DNA of 64,000 nt, taken from the NCBI RefSeq assembly GCF_002127965.1, contig NZ_CP018787.1:992001-1056000 (forward strand). Reading direction: 5' to 3'. The translations under genes and the position numbers were made by a program. The notes under the pieces were generated by a model. It was not told the DNA's origin. It did not search any database and saw only the letters and a program-made list of their open reading frames with translations. Below are positions 1-8,987 of this stretch, piece after piece. Source of the DNA: Oxalobacter formigenes (lineage in GTDB: Bacteria; Pseudomonadota; Gammaproteobacteria; Burkholderiales; Burkholderiaceae_D). Every line of letters begins with the position of its first letter. Positions within the stretch are counted from its first letter, which is position 1.

Positions 1-536
1 ATGTCCAGCAGCCTGTCACCGGGACGCACGTTAATCTTGGTCAGGATGTGGTCGATTTTCTTGATTTGTGCGGTGGCAAGGTCTTCGTCACCGTTTTCGA
101 AGTATCCGCAGGAATAAACCATGTTCGGATCAAGCCATTCCTGATAGAACTCGTTGGAAACATCATAGTGATAACCGATCGATTCGGCGTCGATCTGTCG
201 AGTGTGGCGTCCACCGAAATAATGGCGGAACCTGGCCGCTGTCGTCGAGGATGGAGAGTCGAAGATATTGGCGAGCGAATTGCCAATGGCGATCATGTCG
301 TTCAATTCGCCCTGGACTTCGAGTTTGCCTTCGACATATGCCGTACCCAGATTGTCCAGCGTCGGTTTCAACAGATAACTTAATGAGGCAAGTTCAGGTA
401 TGCGCAAAACAACCTTCGGTTCTTCATTCGGATTCAGGTCATACTTTTGACCGGTCCATAATTCAAGCCTTAAAGGCAAAGCGCTTGTTTTACGGATATC
501 GTTTACCCAGTTTTCCAGTTTTTTTTCCCAGAACAC
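1..536 (-). CDS. cfa: Cyclopropane-fatty-acyl-phospholipid synthase, N-terminal part (3' end outside window)
   Basis: Translating the minus strand from a GTG at 534-536 gives an open frame to the window edge, about 178 residues. It begins VFWEKKLENWVNDIRK and contains IGYHYDVSNEFYQEWLDPNMVYSCGYF, here cited in part, the typical N-terminal half of CFA synthases. The last visible residues (PGDRLLD) are the start of the SAM-binding motif. The family transfers a methylene from S-adenosylmethionine to unsaturated phospholipid acyl chains at the inner membrane. The GTG is preceded by GGGAGGG, a strong ribosome binding site, which decides this start over an in-frame TTG at 549-551. The SAM-binding and catalytic C-terminal half lies to the left of the window. 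Confidence 0.85.
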   Translation of the reverse strand, partial: MFWEKKLENWVNDIRKTSALPLRLELWTGQKYDLNPNEEPKVVLRIPELASLSYLLKPTLDNLGTAYVEGKLEVQGELNDMIAIGNSLANIFDSPSSTTAARFRHYFGGRHTRQIDAESIGYHYDVSNEFYQEWLDPNMVYSCGYFENGDEDLATAQIKKIDHILTKINVRPGDRLLD

Positions 537-1031
537 AGCTATCCCTCCCAATGATTTTTTGATCTGAACGTCTTGTAGAGCCCAGTCGTCAGTATTGTTA
601 TTTATATCTGTATTTTTCTGTCACCATTGAAATTCTAAATCAGATTTTTTTTCTCCGTAAGGAGGCTGATCCATAATGTTGGAATTTGGGATGGATTCAT
701 CTTTTATATGAAATCGGTTTCATATGATGTTCATTCATCATTCCAATCAGAACTTAATGGGCCATTTATTTTATTTATTAAATAAACTCTTGAAAAATAA
801 TGCCTTAGCAGATAAAAAAATGGATTATCGGATTTTATTTTTATAATAAGGCTGTTAAAAAGACATTCCAATAAACGATGTTATAAAATAACTGACTTGT
901 GCCGGGTTCTCTGGAAAATAATAGTACAGTCTGCTCGCGCCATTTTTGACATAAAGCGATATGGTCCGAAAAACCCATCCGTTTGTCGCAATTTGACAAA
1001 GTGATGGGTGAATTTGATTTTCAGTTTCAGG
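537..1031. other. AT-rich intergenic region between cfa and tcdA
   Basis: About 495 bases without a convincing gene on either strand. It separates the divergent cfa (minus) and tcdA (plus) genes, so it should hold both promoters. It contains a GGAGG run at 661-665 with no good reading frame behind it and a perfect inverted repeat at 706-725. The stretch 770-870 is very AT-rich. Confidence 0.6.
706..725. promoter_or_regulatory. Perfect 8-bp inverted repeat, candidate operator
   Basis: ATATGAAA, a 4-base spacer TCGG, then TTTCATAT. The arms are exact reverse complements and the size is typical of a dimeric repressor site. It lies about 170 bases upstream of the cfa start in the divergent cfa/tcdA region. 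It has no T-run, so it is not a terminator. Which regulator binds, if any, cannot be read from the window. Confidence 0.35.
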
Positions 1032-1802
1032 ATGAATGATTTTACGAAATCCGTGCGGTTTGCCGGAACACAGCGTTTATTCGGGGAAGACGGCCTGGCA
1101 AGGCTTGGCAACGCCCGTGTTGCCATTATCGGTATCGGTGGTGTCGGTTCATGGGCAGTTGAAACGCTGGCGCGAACCGGTATCGGTAATCTGACTCTGA
1201 TTGATGGTGACGTGGTTGTCGAATCCAATATCAACCGGCAGATTCAGGCGACCGACAGTACTTTGGGGAAACCGAAAGTCCTTGCTCTTGCTGAACGTAT
1301 CGCGCTGATCAATCCCGATTGTTTCGTTGAGCCGTTACAGGATTTTGTGAGGCCTGAAAATCTCGACGCGCTTGTCGGCAACAGAAATTTCGATTTTGTC
1401 ATCGACGCAATTGACAGTGTCAGGGATAAAACGGCTTTGATCGCGTACTGTAAGGAAAAGGCCATTCCACTGGTCACGGTTGGAAGCGCGGGCGGCCAGA
1501 TGGACCCCACGCGAATCGATATTTGCGACTTGTCCCGGACCCAGCAGGAGCCTTTGCTGGCGAAAGTACGCAAACGCCTGCGTTCACAGTACGGTTTTAC
1601 CCGCAATCCGAAAAACAAATTCGGTATCGATGCCGTCTATTCGCTTGAGCCGGTCAAATATCCCGGGAATGCCGAACCCGGGCCGAAAGAGAATGTACCG
1701 GGTCTGAATCCGGCGGGATTTGGAACGACAATGGCGGTAACGGCCGGTTTCGGACTGGCGGCGGCATCCTATGTGTTACGGCGGATTGCATTAGCTGAAT
1801 GA
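1032..1802 (+). CDS. tcdA: tRNA threonylcarbamoyladenosine dehydratase (TcdA/CsdL)
   Basis: A 256-residue E1-like ATP-dependent dehydratase. The family cyclises t6A at position 37 of ANN-decoding tRNAs to ct6A. Visible features are LFGEDGL near residue 16, the nucleotide-binding loop GIGGVGS at 34-40 and the NxNRQ motif at 66-70. There is no separate catalytic cysteine domain, which distinguishes it from ThiF/UBA-type enzymes. I chose the ATG at 1032; a GTG at 1008 is in frame and would add eight residues, and neither has a strong ribosome binding site. The 3' end overlaps that of convergent thpR by 34 bases. Family length and the N-terminal start pattern match CsdL of other proteobacteria. 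Confidence 0.88.
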   Translation: MNDFTKSVRFAGTQRLFGEDGLARLGNARVAIIGIGGVGSWAVETLARTGIGNLTLIDGDVVVESNINRQIQATDSTLGKPKVLALAERIALINPDCFVEPLQDFVRPENLDALVGNRNFDFVIDAIDSVRDKTALIAYCKEKAIPLVTVGSAGGQMDPTRIDICDLSRTQQEPLLAKVRKRLRSQYGFTRNPKNKFGIDAVYSLEPVKYPGNAEPGPKENVPGLNPAGFGTTMAVTAGFGLAAASYVLRRIALAE

Positions 1803-2383
1803 TCGATTCCATTTGAATTGAATCCTTTTCGTTCATGCAGGATCCGATATTCCGGGTGATTGCCTTTTTCACTGCTTGAAATGGATTGCATCAACACAAG
1901 CCGGCTGACTTGCCAGCTTATCGGTGTTTCCATCTTTATCTCCGCTTTTGAAGAACGACGAGCCAGTGTTATATGAGGCCGGAAATTCTCATTTTTATCT
2001 TTCAGATAAGCCGGTATCAGAAACTGTCGGGTATCTTCAAACATTCTGGCAAGTTGTGCGGGTGTTTGTTCCGGTCCAATCCAGCTAAGGCCGATTTTCG
2101 GAAAGTATCCGATTTTGTCCAGTTTCATTTCAAATGGTTCAAATGAAATCCGGTCAAGGAATCGGTTCAGGGCAGGCAGATTCCTTTTCGGTTGATTGCC
2201 CAGAAAAAACAGGGTCATGTGCAGATTTTCCGGAGGCGTTTTTTTACCGGATACATGAATCTGGCATTCCTGAAGTCTTGCGTTCGTCACGTCGTCCGGA
2301 ATCAGGGCATAAAAAAGACGCAAGAAATCCGGTTGCTTATGCAGAGATTGAGACGATATCTTGTTTGTTTTTGGATTTTGCAT
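1769..2383 (-). CDS. thpR: RNA 2',3'-cyclic phosphodiesterase (2'-5' RNA ligase family)
   Basis: A 204-residue member of the LigT/2H phosphoesterase family. Both HxT signature motifs are present: HMTLFFLG in the N-terminal half and HITLARR in the C-terminal half. Family members hydrolyse 2',3'-cyclic phosphodiester ends of RNA and can ligate 2'-5' linkages in vitro; their physiological role is poorly defined. The start is the ATG at 2381-2383, with no strong ribosome binding site. The C-terminus, about 40 residues after the last conserved block, is lysine and asparagine rich and overlaps the end of tcdA on the other strand. Nothing nearby points to a specific substrate. Confidence 0.85.
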   Translation of the reverse strand: MQNPKTNKISSQSLHKQPDFLRLFYALIPDDVTNARLQECQIHVSGKKTPPENLHMTLFFLGNQPKRNLPALNRFLDRISFEPFEMKLDKIGYFPKIGLSWIGPEQTPAQLARMFEDTRQFLIPAYLKDKNENFRPHITLARRSSKAEIKMETPISWQVSRLVLMQSISSSEKGNHPEYRILHERKGFNSNGIDHSANAIRRNT

Positions 2384-2454
2384 GGCATTGTCCAGTGCCA
2401 GAGTTTATGCAGGTCGACTTTCCTGCCGGGTTGAATTGCCAGACATGTGAAATC

Positions 2455-3867
2455 TTATTTTACTGCTGTGTCCTGTTTTTGCAGGCTCGCCTGAAATTGT
2501 ACTTCAGCTTTCTTTTCCGTTTTTCTCATGATGATGATCATTCCGACAGAAAGAATGACAAGGCTGACGCAATTGCTGAACCAGAAACCGGAAGAACCGG
2601 TGATTCTGGGGGGAATATAGTCCGGGAAGAAGTTGAAGGCAAACATGTATCCGCAACCGAGGCCGATACACCAGAGTGTCATGACGTATAACAGGGTCGG
2701 GGCGAGCACGACCTTGTACGCACGAAGGACATAAGATGCCGTTACCTGTATGGCATCGAAAAAAAGCAGGCTGCACAGGAACAGAAAAAGAGGAGCCGCA
2801 TTGGCGGCAACGGTTTCGTTTGATGTGTAAAGGCTGATGATCCAGTCTTTTCCCAGCCAGACGGCACAGGCGACGATAATGGCAAGTATGGCAGACAGCC
2901 TGATGCCTGCAAACGATATTTTTCGGGCTATCTCCAGTCGTCGCCCTCCGATGGACTGGGCGACCAGCGTGCTGGTGGCGCTGGCAAGGGACAACGGCAA
3001 CATGTAAAGGACACCGGAGAAATTGGCGACGATCTGGTGGCCTGCAACGGCATTGACGCCGATCCTGGCAATGAACAGCGCCATGAAAGTAAACGAAGTC
3101 ACTTCAATGAAATAATTCAGCCCCACAGGGATACCCAGACTTAGTAATTCTTTCAGTGATTTCCAGTTCGGCCAGGCAAAGCCGGTGCCGAACAGATGGA
3201 GTATCCGGTAAAACGGGTTGTATCGGAGAATGAGCCAGCCGATCAATAATTCCAGCCAGACAATGATGAATGTGGCGATCGCACATCCCGGCCCCCCGAA
3301 TGCGGGAATTCCCCATCCTCCGAAGATGAAGAGTGTATTTAAGGGGATTTTCAACAAAAGGCCGGTTACCTGAATGGCCATGACCATTTTTGGTCGCGCC
3401 ATCGCATTATTCAAGGTGTTGTAAACCAGAAAATTAAGCGAGGCCGGTAATGAAAACGCCAGTATGCGAAGGTACAGCGTCGCTTTTTCGGTCATTTCCG
3501 GAGAAGCTTTGGCGATGGAAAAGAGCGGTTGCGGAAAACTGAGCAACAGGGAACCGATGATGGAAAGGAATATGGCGAGCCATACTCCCTGTTTGGCTTC
3601 TTTTCCCATTTCGGGAAATTTTCCGGCGCCAAACAGTTGCCCGAATGTCGGCGCGAGCGATTGCATGACGCCGTTCAAGGCAACGTATACACTGATATAT
3701 ACGGATGCTGCGACGGCAAGCGCGCCCAGATCGGTTACCGAATATCTCGAAACCATTGCCGTATCGACGACAGGATTGGCGATGGCAGCCAGCTGGCCGA
3801 TCCAGATGGGGACGGCCAGCCCGATGATGCTTGAGGTGGGTCTGGATGAAGCGGGTCCTGTTTTCAC
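2455..3867 (-). CDS. MATE family efflux transporter
   Basis: A 470-residue polytopic membrane protein with about twelve hydrophobic segments. It opens with GLAVPIWIGQLAAIANPVVDTAMV, the N-terminal signature of NorM-like MATE proteins (only part is quoted as the motif; PVVDTAMV is the key piece). The family exports cationic drugs or metabolites using a sodium or proton gradient. The start is a GTG at 3865-3867 that shares four bases (GTGA) with the stop of the upstream glycosyltransferase, so the two are translationally coupled on the minus strand. The pairing with a lipid-linked sugar transferase suggests an envelope role, but a substrate cannot be inferred. Confidence 0.88.
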   Translation of the reverse strand: MKTGPASSRPTSSIIGLAVPIWIGQLAAIANPVVDTAMVSRYSVTDLGALAVAASVYISVYVALNGVMQSLAPTFGQLFGAGKFPEMGKEAKQGVWLAIFLSIIGSLLLSFPQPLFSIAKASPEMTEKATLYLRILAFSLPASLNFLVYNTLNNAMARPKMVMAIQVTGLLLKIPLNTLFIFGGWGIPAFGGPGCAIATFIIVWLELLIGWLILRYNPFYRILHLFGTGFAWPNWKSLKELLSLGIPVGLNYFIEVTSFTFMALFIARIGVNAVAGHQIVANFSGVLYMLPLSLASATSTLVAQSIGGRRLEIARKISFAGIRLSAILAIIVACAVWLGKDWIISLYTSNETVAANAAPLFLFLCSLLFFDAIQVTASYVLRAYKVVLAPTLLYVMTLWCIGLGCGYMFAFNFFPDYIPPRITGSSGFWFSNCVSLVILSVGMIIIMRKTEKKAEVQFQASLQKQDTAVK

Positions 3868-5615
3868 GGAACGGACTGATAAAGACGGAATCGTTCGCCA
3901 CGGTCGCTCGGACGGTGGCCTTCCCAGATCAGCTTCATGCCATTATGGGTTTTCGGAGAGGCCGGCCGATTGTATTTGGGAACCCGATCACCGAGGAGCA
4001 GGTAATCGCATTTTTCAGCTTCAAAGCCTTCAAAACGGACATTTCCGAAGTAGGCGAAAACGGCGCGTTGGGAGCCGGAGACATTTGTCCTGATACAGCT
4101 GTTCCTGTCAGTGACTTTTGCCGCCATTTCGGTAGCGATTCCGGCATAACTTTTATTGTAGTTGATCCATGGCATCCATAATGTTGCGAGCAGTACCCAG
4201 CACAGGATGACGCCGCCGGTAGACAGCACGACGGCACGCCACAAAACGGAAGGCTGGCGGGAAAGCCGCCAGTAAACCAGTGCGAACCAGCCAATCGTCA
4301 CACACAGGGCAACCAGTGTCGCGACCATATTGACTTCAGGTGTGAATCCGGGTGCCAGCTTGGCTGCGTTTTTGGCAATTCCTGCCGGCCAGCCTGTGTT
4401 TGCGGCTGTCCATGCTACCCAGATGAACAGGGCACAGATGGTCAGTGTCATGACCGAGAACCAGTCGATGGCGTTGATGGCGCCCCGTTTCATGGTCGGC
4501 AAACCCATCGCAGCCAGTATGGCCAGCGGAGGCAGCATGGAAAGCAGGACGGTTTCTTCTTTGCCCGGATTGAAGATGGCGAGAACGAAAAAGGTAATCG
4601 TGAACAAAAGAGGCAAGAGGACGTGAGCCGAACGCCATTCGCGACGCCATGCGTAAATGGCCCAGAGGGCATATGGCCATGCGGGCCAGAAAAACCAGAT
4701 TCCGTTTTTGAAGAAGTATTTGATGGAATCGAAGCTGGGGATGCCGAACTGGCTGGCGTTCCAGACGAGCCATGCGTTAAATGGGGAACTGTTATATGGC
4801 CGGGCTGTTTGTTCGGCCAGCCACCAGATGATGACGATTGCAATCGAAACGGTGAAAGCGATCACCAGATTGATGATGTGTTTTTGTCTTGGTGGCTTGC
4901 AAAAGAAGATGCCGACGAAAAAGCAGAAAAAGAGTCCGAAAGGGGTAACCAGCCCATTGGTCAGTGCCAGTGCACCCAGTGCCAGTCCCAAAAGACAGGC
5001 GTTTTTTATGGAAGGGACATCAAGGTATCTTGCGCAGCGATACAGGTTGTATGCAATCAGGGCGACGAACAATGCCTCGACACTGGTTTCGTGGCTGTGC
5101 ATCAAAAGGCCAAGACATCCCAGATAAATCAGCAGTGCGCCGTCTGCCAGCATTCGGCCGTATGCGTTCGCTTCAGGTTGTCCGCCAAATGCCAGTCTCA
5201 TCGGCTGGGCCGAATTGCGCCTGCCCAGTATAAAGGTGGTATGCCAGACGGAATAGGCACCGATCAAAAAGAAACAGAACGGGGCGAGACGGGCGGCCAG
5301 AGGCGCTCCCAGAATGCCGCCGAACAGTTTGATGCAGATGGCGCCGAGCCAGAAGGTCAGCGGGCCTGAACCGGCTACAGGCAATCCGGAGATATTGGGC
5401 CATAGCCAGTCCTGCCATCCGTGTTGTGCCATGGTCCACATGACACCGAAGTCGGCTGCGTCAGCGTTCTTCCATGGGTCACGCCCGATCAGTCCGGGCA
5501 GGATATACAGCAGGCACAGCAACAGGATGCCCCAGCGCGGCAAAGCCAGTGTCGCCGACGCTGACAGGCGTACCGGTTTGGGTGAGGGGATCAGGCTGGG
5601 CTGCGTATCGGACAT
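3864..5615 (-). CDS. ArnT-like glycosyltransferase (GT39/GT83 family) integral membrane protein
   Basis: A 583-residue membrane protein with about eleven to twelve transmembrane segments and a C-terminal soluble portion (roughly residues 490-583). After the first membrane segment comes GRDPWKNADAADFG, with the acidic residues expected in the first periplasmic loop of GT-C fold enzymes such as ArnT and Pmt. These use polyprenyl-phosphate sugars to modify lipid A or proteins on the periplasmic face. The acceptor cannot be read from sequence. It is the first gene of a two-gene unit with the MATE exporter (four-base overlap). A terminator lies between it and rpmE2 upstream, so it probably has its own promoter, which I could not identify. 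Confidence 0.82.
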   Translation of the reverse strand: MSDTQPSLIPSPKPVRLSASATLALPRWGILLLCLLYILPGLIGRDPWKNADAADFGVMWTMAQHGWQDWLWPNISGLPVAGSGPLTFWLGAICIKLFGGILGAPLAARLAPFCFFLIGAYSVWHTTFILGRRNSAQPMRLAFGGQPEANAYGRMLADGALLIYLGCLGLLMHSHETSVEALFVALIAYNLYRCARYLDVPSIKNACLLGLALGALALTNGLVTPFGLFFCFFVGIFFCKPPRQKHIINLVIAFTVSIAIVIIWWLAEQTARPYNSSPFNAWLVWNASQFGIPSFDSIKYFFKNGIWFFWPAWPYALWAIYAWRREWRSAHVLLPLLFTITFFVLAIFNPGKEETVLLSMLPPLAILAAMGLPTMKRGAINAIDWFSVMTLTICALFIWVAWTAANTGWPAGIAKNAAKLAPGFTPEVNMVATLVALCVTIGWFALVYWRLSRQPSVLWRAVVLSTGGVILCWVLLATLWMPWINYNKSYAGIATEMAAKVTDRNSCIRTNVSGSQRAVFAYFGNVRFEGFEAEKCDYLLLGDRVPKYNRPASPKTHNGMKLIWEGHRPSDRGERFRLYQSVP

Positions 5616-5655
5616 GTGTTTTGTTCTGGTTCTGATTCAGCCAACGGGCTTCTTG

Positions 5656-5686
5656 GAAAAAAAAAGCAGCCGAAGCTGCTTTTTTC
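5656..5686 (-). terminator. Intrinsic terminator after rpmE2
   Basis: AGCAGC, loop CGAA, GCTGCT, flanked by a run of nine A on the left and six T on the right, so it can act in both directions. It lies 13 bases past the rpmE2 stop on the minus strand. Confidence 0.85.
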
Positions 5687-5698
5687 GCTCGGAAAAAA

Positions 5699-5959
5699 TT
5701 AGCGGGCAACTTTGGAACCGACGTTGCCGAATTTCTGGCGGAATTTTTCAACGCGACCAGCGGTATCGACGATTTTGTATTTACCGGTGTAGAACGGATG
5801 AGATTCAGCTGAAACTTCAACTTTTACGAGTGGGTATTCTTTACCTTCGAACATGATGGTTTCACGCGTTGCAATGGTGGAACGGGTGATGAATTTGAAG
5901 TCGCAGGAAACGTCCTGGAACACGACTTCACGGTAATCCGGGTGAATGCCTTCTTTCAT
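5699..5959 (-). CDS. rpmE2: 50S ribosomal protein L31 type B
   Basis: An 86-residue protein beginning [16 protein letters not shown] and containing [16 protein letters not shown], the pattern of L31 type B. It lacks the CxxC zinc pairs of the RpmE1 form; only one cysteine is seen in the N-terminal region. In bacteria with both forms the zinc-free paralogue replaces the zinc form under zinc limitation; whether this genome also has rpmE1 is not visible here. It is transcribed alone on the minus strand, with a clear terminator behind it. A TTGACT hexamer lies on the minus strand upstream, but no convincing -10 box is correctly spaced from it. Confidence 0.95.
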   Translation of the reverse strand: MKEGIHPDYREVVFQDVSCDFKFITRSTIATRETIMFEGKEYPLVKVEVSAESHPFYTGKYKIVDTAGRVEKFRQKFGNVGSKVAR

Positions 5960-6107
5960 TTATTGCCTCTAATATATTGGTAGCCAATCGGCACTTCATT
6001 GGTCATGCCTGCTTCGTGACCTGATTGCCAACCACTTGCCTGGTTAAGTCAAATTGGTTTAAAAAAGTCTGCTGAGCCAGCTGAAACTTTTAAACACGCT
6101 ATTTTGA

Positions 6108-6124
6108 CATAAAATGATTTTATG
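6108..6124. promoter_or_regulatory. Short perfect palindrome upstream of rpmE2
   Basis: CATAAAAT, one base, ATTTTATG. It sits between the 3' end of the small secreted-protein gene and rpmE2, about 150 bases upstream of the rpmE2 start. It could be a regulator site or a weak AT-only hairpin. In bacteria with zinc-regulated L31 type B, a Zur operator is expected upstream of this gene, but the match to a Zur box is not good enough to claim. Confidence 0.25.
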
Positions 6125-6194
6125 CGCCAGTTTTGCCGGACTTTTCAATGGCATATGTGCCGATAATGACGTTGCATATAAACGTCAGAAAGAA

Positions 6195-6527
6195 CTATTG
6201 ATGATAAATGGCTTGCCCGGCCTCATCAATCTGCTGTCTCAGTCGGTTTCGTTCATCCGGAGTCATTCTTTTGCCTTTGTGAAAGCGAGGGGCATCATCG
6301 TCCATGCCATGTGTTTTATTCATGTCATGTCCGTAGGCTTCCCGTGTATGCTGGCGTCGGAGGGAACGTTGCAGGTTTCTGTCCGTATGATTTCGGGTTT
6401 GTGCCTTTTTATGCTCGATTCTGCAGGCATTCGAGGTGTTTGACCGGTCGCAAACAGGAGCGGCAAATGCCTGATTCAAGCCGAAAAGGAGCAAAATTCC
6501 CAAAAGAAATGATGAAATGGTTTTCAT
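6195..6527 (-). CDS. Small exported basic protein, conserved in Burkholderiales
   Basis: A 110-residue protein with a clear signal peptide (MKTISSFLLGILLLFGLNQAFA, with cleavage expected after AFA; only the ends matter here). The mature part is rich in Arg, His and Asn and ends with MTPDERNRLRQQIDEAGQAI, a tail I associate with small periplasmic proteins of Burkholderiales. No function is known to me. The ATG at 6527 was chosen because it gives a compact signal peptide; an ATG at 6542 would add five residues and neither has a strong ribosome binding site. It is divergent from ompR across about 190 bases. Confidence 0.6.
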   Translation of the reverse strand: MKTISSFLLGILLLFGLNQAFAAPVCDRSNTSNACRIEHKKAQTRNHTDRNLQRSLRRQHTREAYGHDMNKTHGMDDDAPRFHKGKRMTPDERNRLRQQIDEAGQAIYHQ

Positions 6528-6716
6528 GTCTTTTACCGTCATATAATTGTGCAATTCAAAGTTACCGATCGCAATTTTTGACAAGTGTATTCTGTATGGA
6601 TCGATTCAGTAACGAAAAAACAGTAAAGTTTGTAACTTAATGTAAGGCCATTTAGCTTGTTTTTCTTTTTGGTCTAGTCTGAACATACCGAGAATTTTCT
6701 AGTGGACGTATCGAAT

Positions 6717-7466
6717 ATGAGTACAGAAGATAAATTGGAAAAACAGGAACGTCAGACAAAAATCCTGGTGGTGGATGACGATGTGCGTCTGAGAGATTTG
6801 CTCCGCCGTTATCTGGCTGAAAACGGTTTTGCCGTGACGACGGCTGAAAATGCACAGACCATGAACCGTTTCTGGGTGCGTGAACGTTTTGACCTTTTGG
6901 TGCTGGATTTGATGCTTCCCGGCGAAGATGGCCTCTCGATTTGCAGGCGTTTGCGCGGAGGCGGTGACCAGACGCCGATTATCATGCTGACGGCAAAGGG
7001 CGAGGATACGGACCGCATTGTCGGGCTTGAAATGGGGGCTGACGATTATCTTCCTAAGCCGTTCAATCCCCGTGAACTGCTCGCTCGCATCAGCGCTGTC
7101 TTGCGAAGGAAACGTCCGGATGAAGTCCCCGGATCACCTTCTGAAATGCAGCAGATTTTCAATTTTGGCGAGTTCGAACTGGATCTCGGGAATCGCACGC
7201 TCAGGAAAAACGGGGAAAGCGTATCGTTGACGACAGGTGAATTCGCTGTGTTGAAGGCTTTTGCGCGCCATGCGCGCCAGCCTTTGTCCCGTGACAAGTT
7301 GATGGGACTTGCAAAAGGCCGTGAATACGAGGTATTCGACCGCAGTCTGGATGTGCAGATTTCACGATTGCGCAAGCTCATTGAACCGGACCCTTCACAT
7401 CCACTGTATATCCAGACGGTATGGGGGCTTGGTTACGTTTTCATCCCGGACGGTGCTTCTCAATAA
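6717..7466 (+). CDS. ompR: OmpR family response regulator
   Basis: A 249-residue response regulator. The receiver domain spans roughly residues 15-130, with the acidic pair DDD at 20-22, phospho-acceptor Asp64 in LVLDLMLPGEDG and the conserved lysine in DYLPKPFNP. The winged-helix DNA-binding domain runs from about 150 to 245 (SLTTGEFAVLKAF, SRDKLM, VDIQISRLRKLIE-like, and TVWGLGYVF). It closely resembles OmpR of betaproteobacteria (RisA in Bordetella). I chose the ATG at 6717 because the in-frame GTG at 6702 has no better ribosome binding site and adds no conserved residues. The partner kinase starts 11 bases after its stop. Confidence 0.9.
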   Translation: MSTEDKLEKQERQTKILVVDDDVRLRDLLRRYLAENGFAVTTAENAQTMNRFWVRERFDLLVLDLMLPGEDGLSICRRLRGGGDQTPIIMLTAKGEDTDRIVGLEMGADDYLPKPFNPRELLARISAVLRRKRPDEVPGSPSEMQQIFNFGEFELDLGNRTLRKNGESVSLTTGEFAVLKAFARHARQPLSRDKLMGLAKGREYEVFDRSLDVQISRLRKLIEPDPSHPLYIQTVWGLGYVFIPDGASQ

Positions 7467-7477
7467 TCTTCTATGCC

Positions 7478-8863
7478 ATGACCGATTTTTCACAGACGCA
7501 AGCCTCTTCTGTTTTGCCGGTGTCGCCGACACCCTGGTGGAAAAGCGGTCTTTTCTGGCGTACTTTCTTTCTGGTCGGTATCCTGCTGATGGTCAGCATG
7601 GGAGCTTGGATTGCCAGTTTTCGCATCGAGCAGCGGGGTCCAAGGGCGAGACAGGTTGCAGACCAGATCGTTTCTCTTGTGACGATTACCCGGGCGGCAC
7701 TGGCGCATTCAGCGCCTGAACTGAGGCGGGAACTCCTGTTCGATTTGGCCAGCAATGAAGGCATCCGGATTTATCCGCTGGAACCGACTGACAAAATCGA
7801 TCCGGTTACTGATGGAGACGATTTGATGCAGAGCATGCTTCCCGTCGTTCAGCAAAAGATGGGGGAAGATACGATCATTTCGCCGAAGGTCAACGATATG
7901 CCCGGTTTCTGGATCAGTTTCCAGCTGGAAGAGGACGATGTTTACTGGCTTCGGCTGGATAACGGCCGGTTGAAGGGGATATCCGGCTTGAGGTGGCTAG
8001 GGTGGGGTGGTGTTGTCCTGCTTTTGTCCCTGATAGGGGCAGGCCTGATTTCGCGTCTTTTGAATGAACCGCTTGCGCGACTGGCTTACGCGGCCAGATT
8101 GATGGCTAATGGAAAATCCCCCGAACCCCTACCTGAAAAAGGGGTTTCCGAGATCAGGGAAGCCAATCACAGTTTCAACCAGATGGTCAAGGATCTTGAA
8201 CGGGTCGACTCGGACAGGACGGAAATCCTGGCCGGAATTTCGCACGATTTGAGGACTCCTCTTTCCCGTATGCGGCTCGAGCTTGAACTCTCTTCCCTGT
8301 CTGAAGAAAGCAAGGATGGCATGCAGTCTGACATTACGCAAATGGATGCGATAGTAGGACAATTTCTGGATTATGCACGCCTGAACAATCCGGTCAGTAC
8401 GGAAATCCTCGACCTCGGTTCGCTGATGCATGTGCTGGTGGAAGACGCACAGCGTCATCCTGACATGGACATAGACGCGAATATTGAAGAAGGGCTCCAG
8501 ATCGCTGCCAGCGAGATCGACATTCGCCGCCTGTTCAATAACATTCTGACCAATATCGATCGTTATGGCCGTTCGGAAGACGGCACTGCCAGAGTGGATG
8601 TGGTATGCAGGCGACAGGGTGATGGCGTGTTGATTGAAATCGCCGATCACGGTCAGGGTGTGCCTGAAGACAGTTTCGAGAGGATGTTGCGTCCCTTTAC
8701 CCGAATGGATGATGCAAGAGGTCAGGCAAACGGTTCCGGTCTGGGGCTCGCTATCGTTTTGCGGATCGCCAAACGTTATCGTGGCCGTGTTTCACTCGAC
8801 AACAGAAAAGAGGGGGGACTGATCGTTTCCGTTCTGTTTCCTTCCGCCCCTTCCAAAAAATAA
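7478..8863 (+). CDS. envZ: EnvZ-like sensor histidine kinase
   Basis: A 461-residue inner-membrane sensor kinase paired with the OmpR-type regulator. Transmembrane segments lie at about 25-48 and 173-195, enclosing a periplasmic domain of some 125 residues. A HAMP linker follows, then the phospho-acceptor box GISHDLRTPLSRMR with His256, and a catalytic ATPase domain with FNNILTN (N box), DHGQGVP (G1) and GSGLGLAI (G2). All key residues are present, so it should be active. The family reports osmolarity or acidity and controls porin and envelope genes; the stimulus here is unknown. The ATG at 7478 was chosen over upstream in-frame starts lying inside ompR. Confidence 0.9.
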   Translation: MTDFSQTQASSVLPVSPTPWWKSGLFWRTFFLVGILLMVSMGAWIASFRIEQRGPRARQVADQIVSLVTITRAALAHSAPELRRELLFDLASNEGIRIYPLEPTDKIDPVTDGDDLMQSMLPVVQQKMGEDTIISPKVNDMPGFWISFQLEEDDVYWLRLDNGRLKGISGLRWLGWGGVVLLLSLIGAGLISRLLNEPLARLAYAARLMANGKSPEPLPEKGVSEIREANHSFNQMVKDLERVDSDRTEILAGISHDLRTPLSRMRLELELSSLSEESKDGMQSDITQMDAIVGQFLDYARLNNPVSTEILDLGSLMHVLVEDAQRHPDMDIDANIEEGLQIAASEIDIRRLFNNILTNIDRYGRSEDGTARVDVVCRRQGDGVLIEIADHGQGVPEDSFERMLRPFTRMDDARGQANGSGLGLAIVLRIAKRYRGRVSLDNRKEGGLIVSVLFPSAPSKK

Positions 8864-8911
8864 AATTCCGGCATAAAGACACGCGGCAAAGCCTTTTTAA
8901 TGGCCGCACTG

Positions 8912-8938
8912 TTGCTGTTTTGATGGCAAGGGTATAAT
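8912..8938 (+). promoter_or_regulatory. Candidate sigma-70 promoter for purL
   Basis: A perfect TATAAT at 8933-8938 is preceded by TTGCTG at 8912-8917, with a 15-base spacer, or by CTGTTG with 18. The start of transcription would fall near 8945, giving a leader of about 43 bases. The -10 box is convincing and the -35 box weak. Confidence 0.45.
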
Positions 8939-8987
8939 AATCAATTCCCGGTTTTTGCCCGAATTTTTCCATTTTTGACTAGACCTT

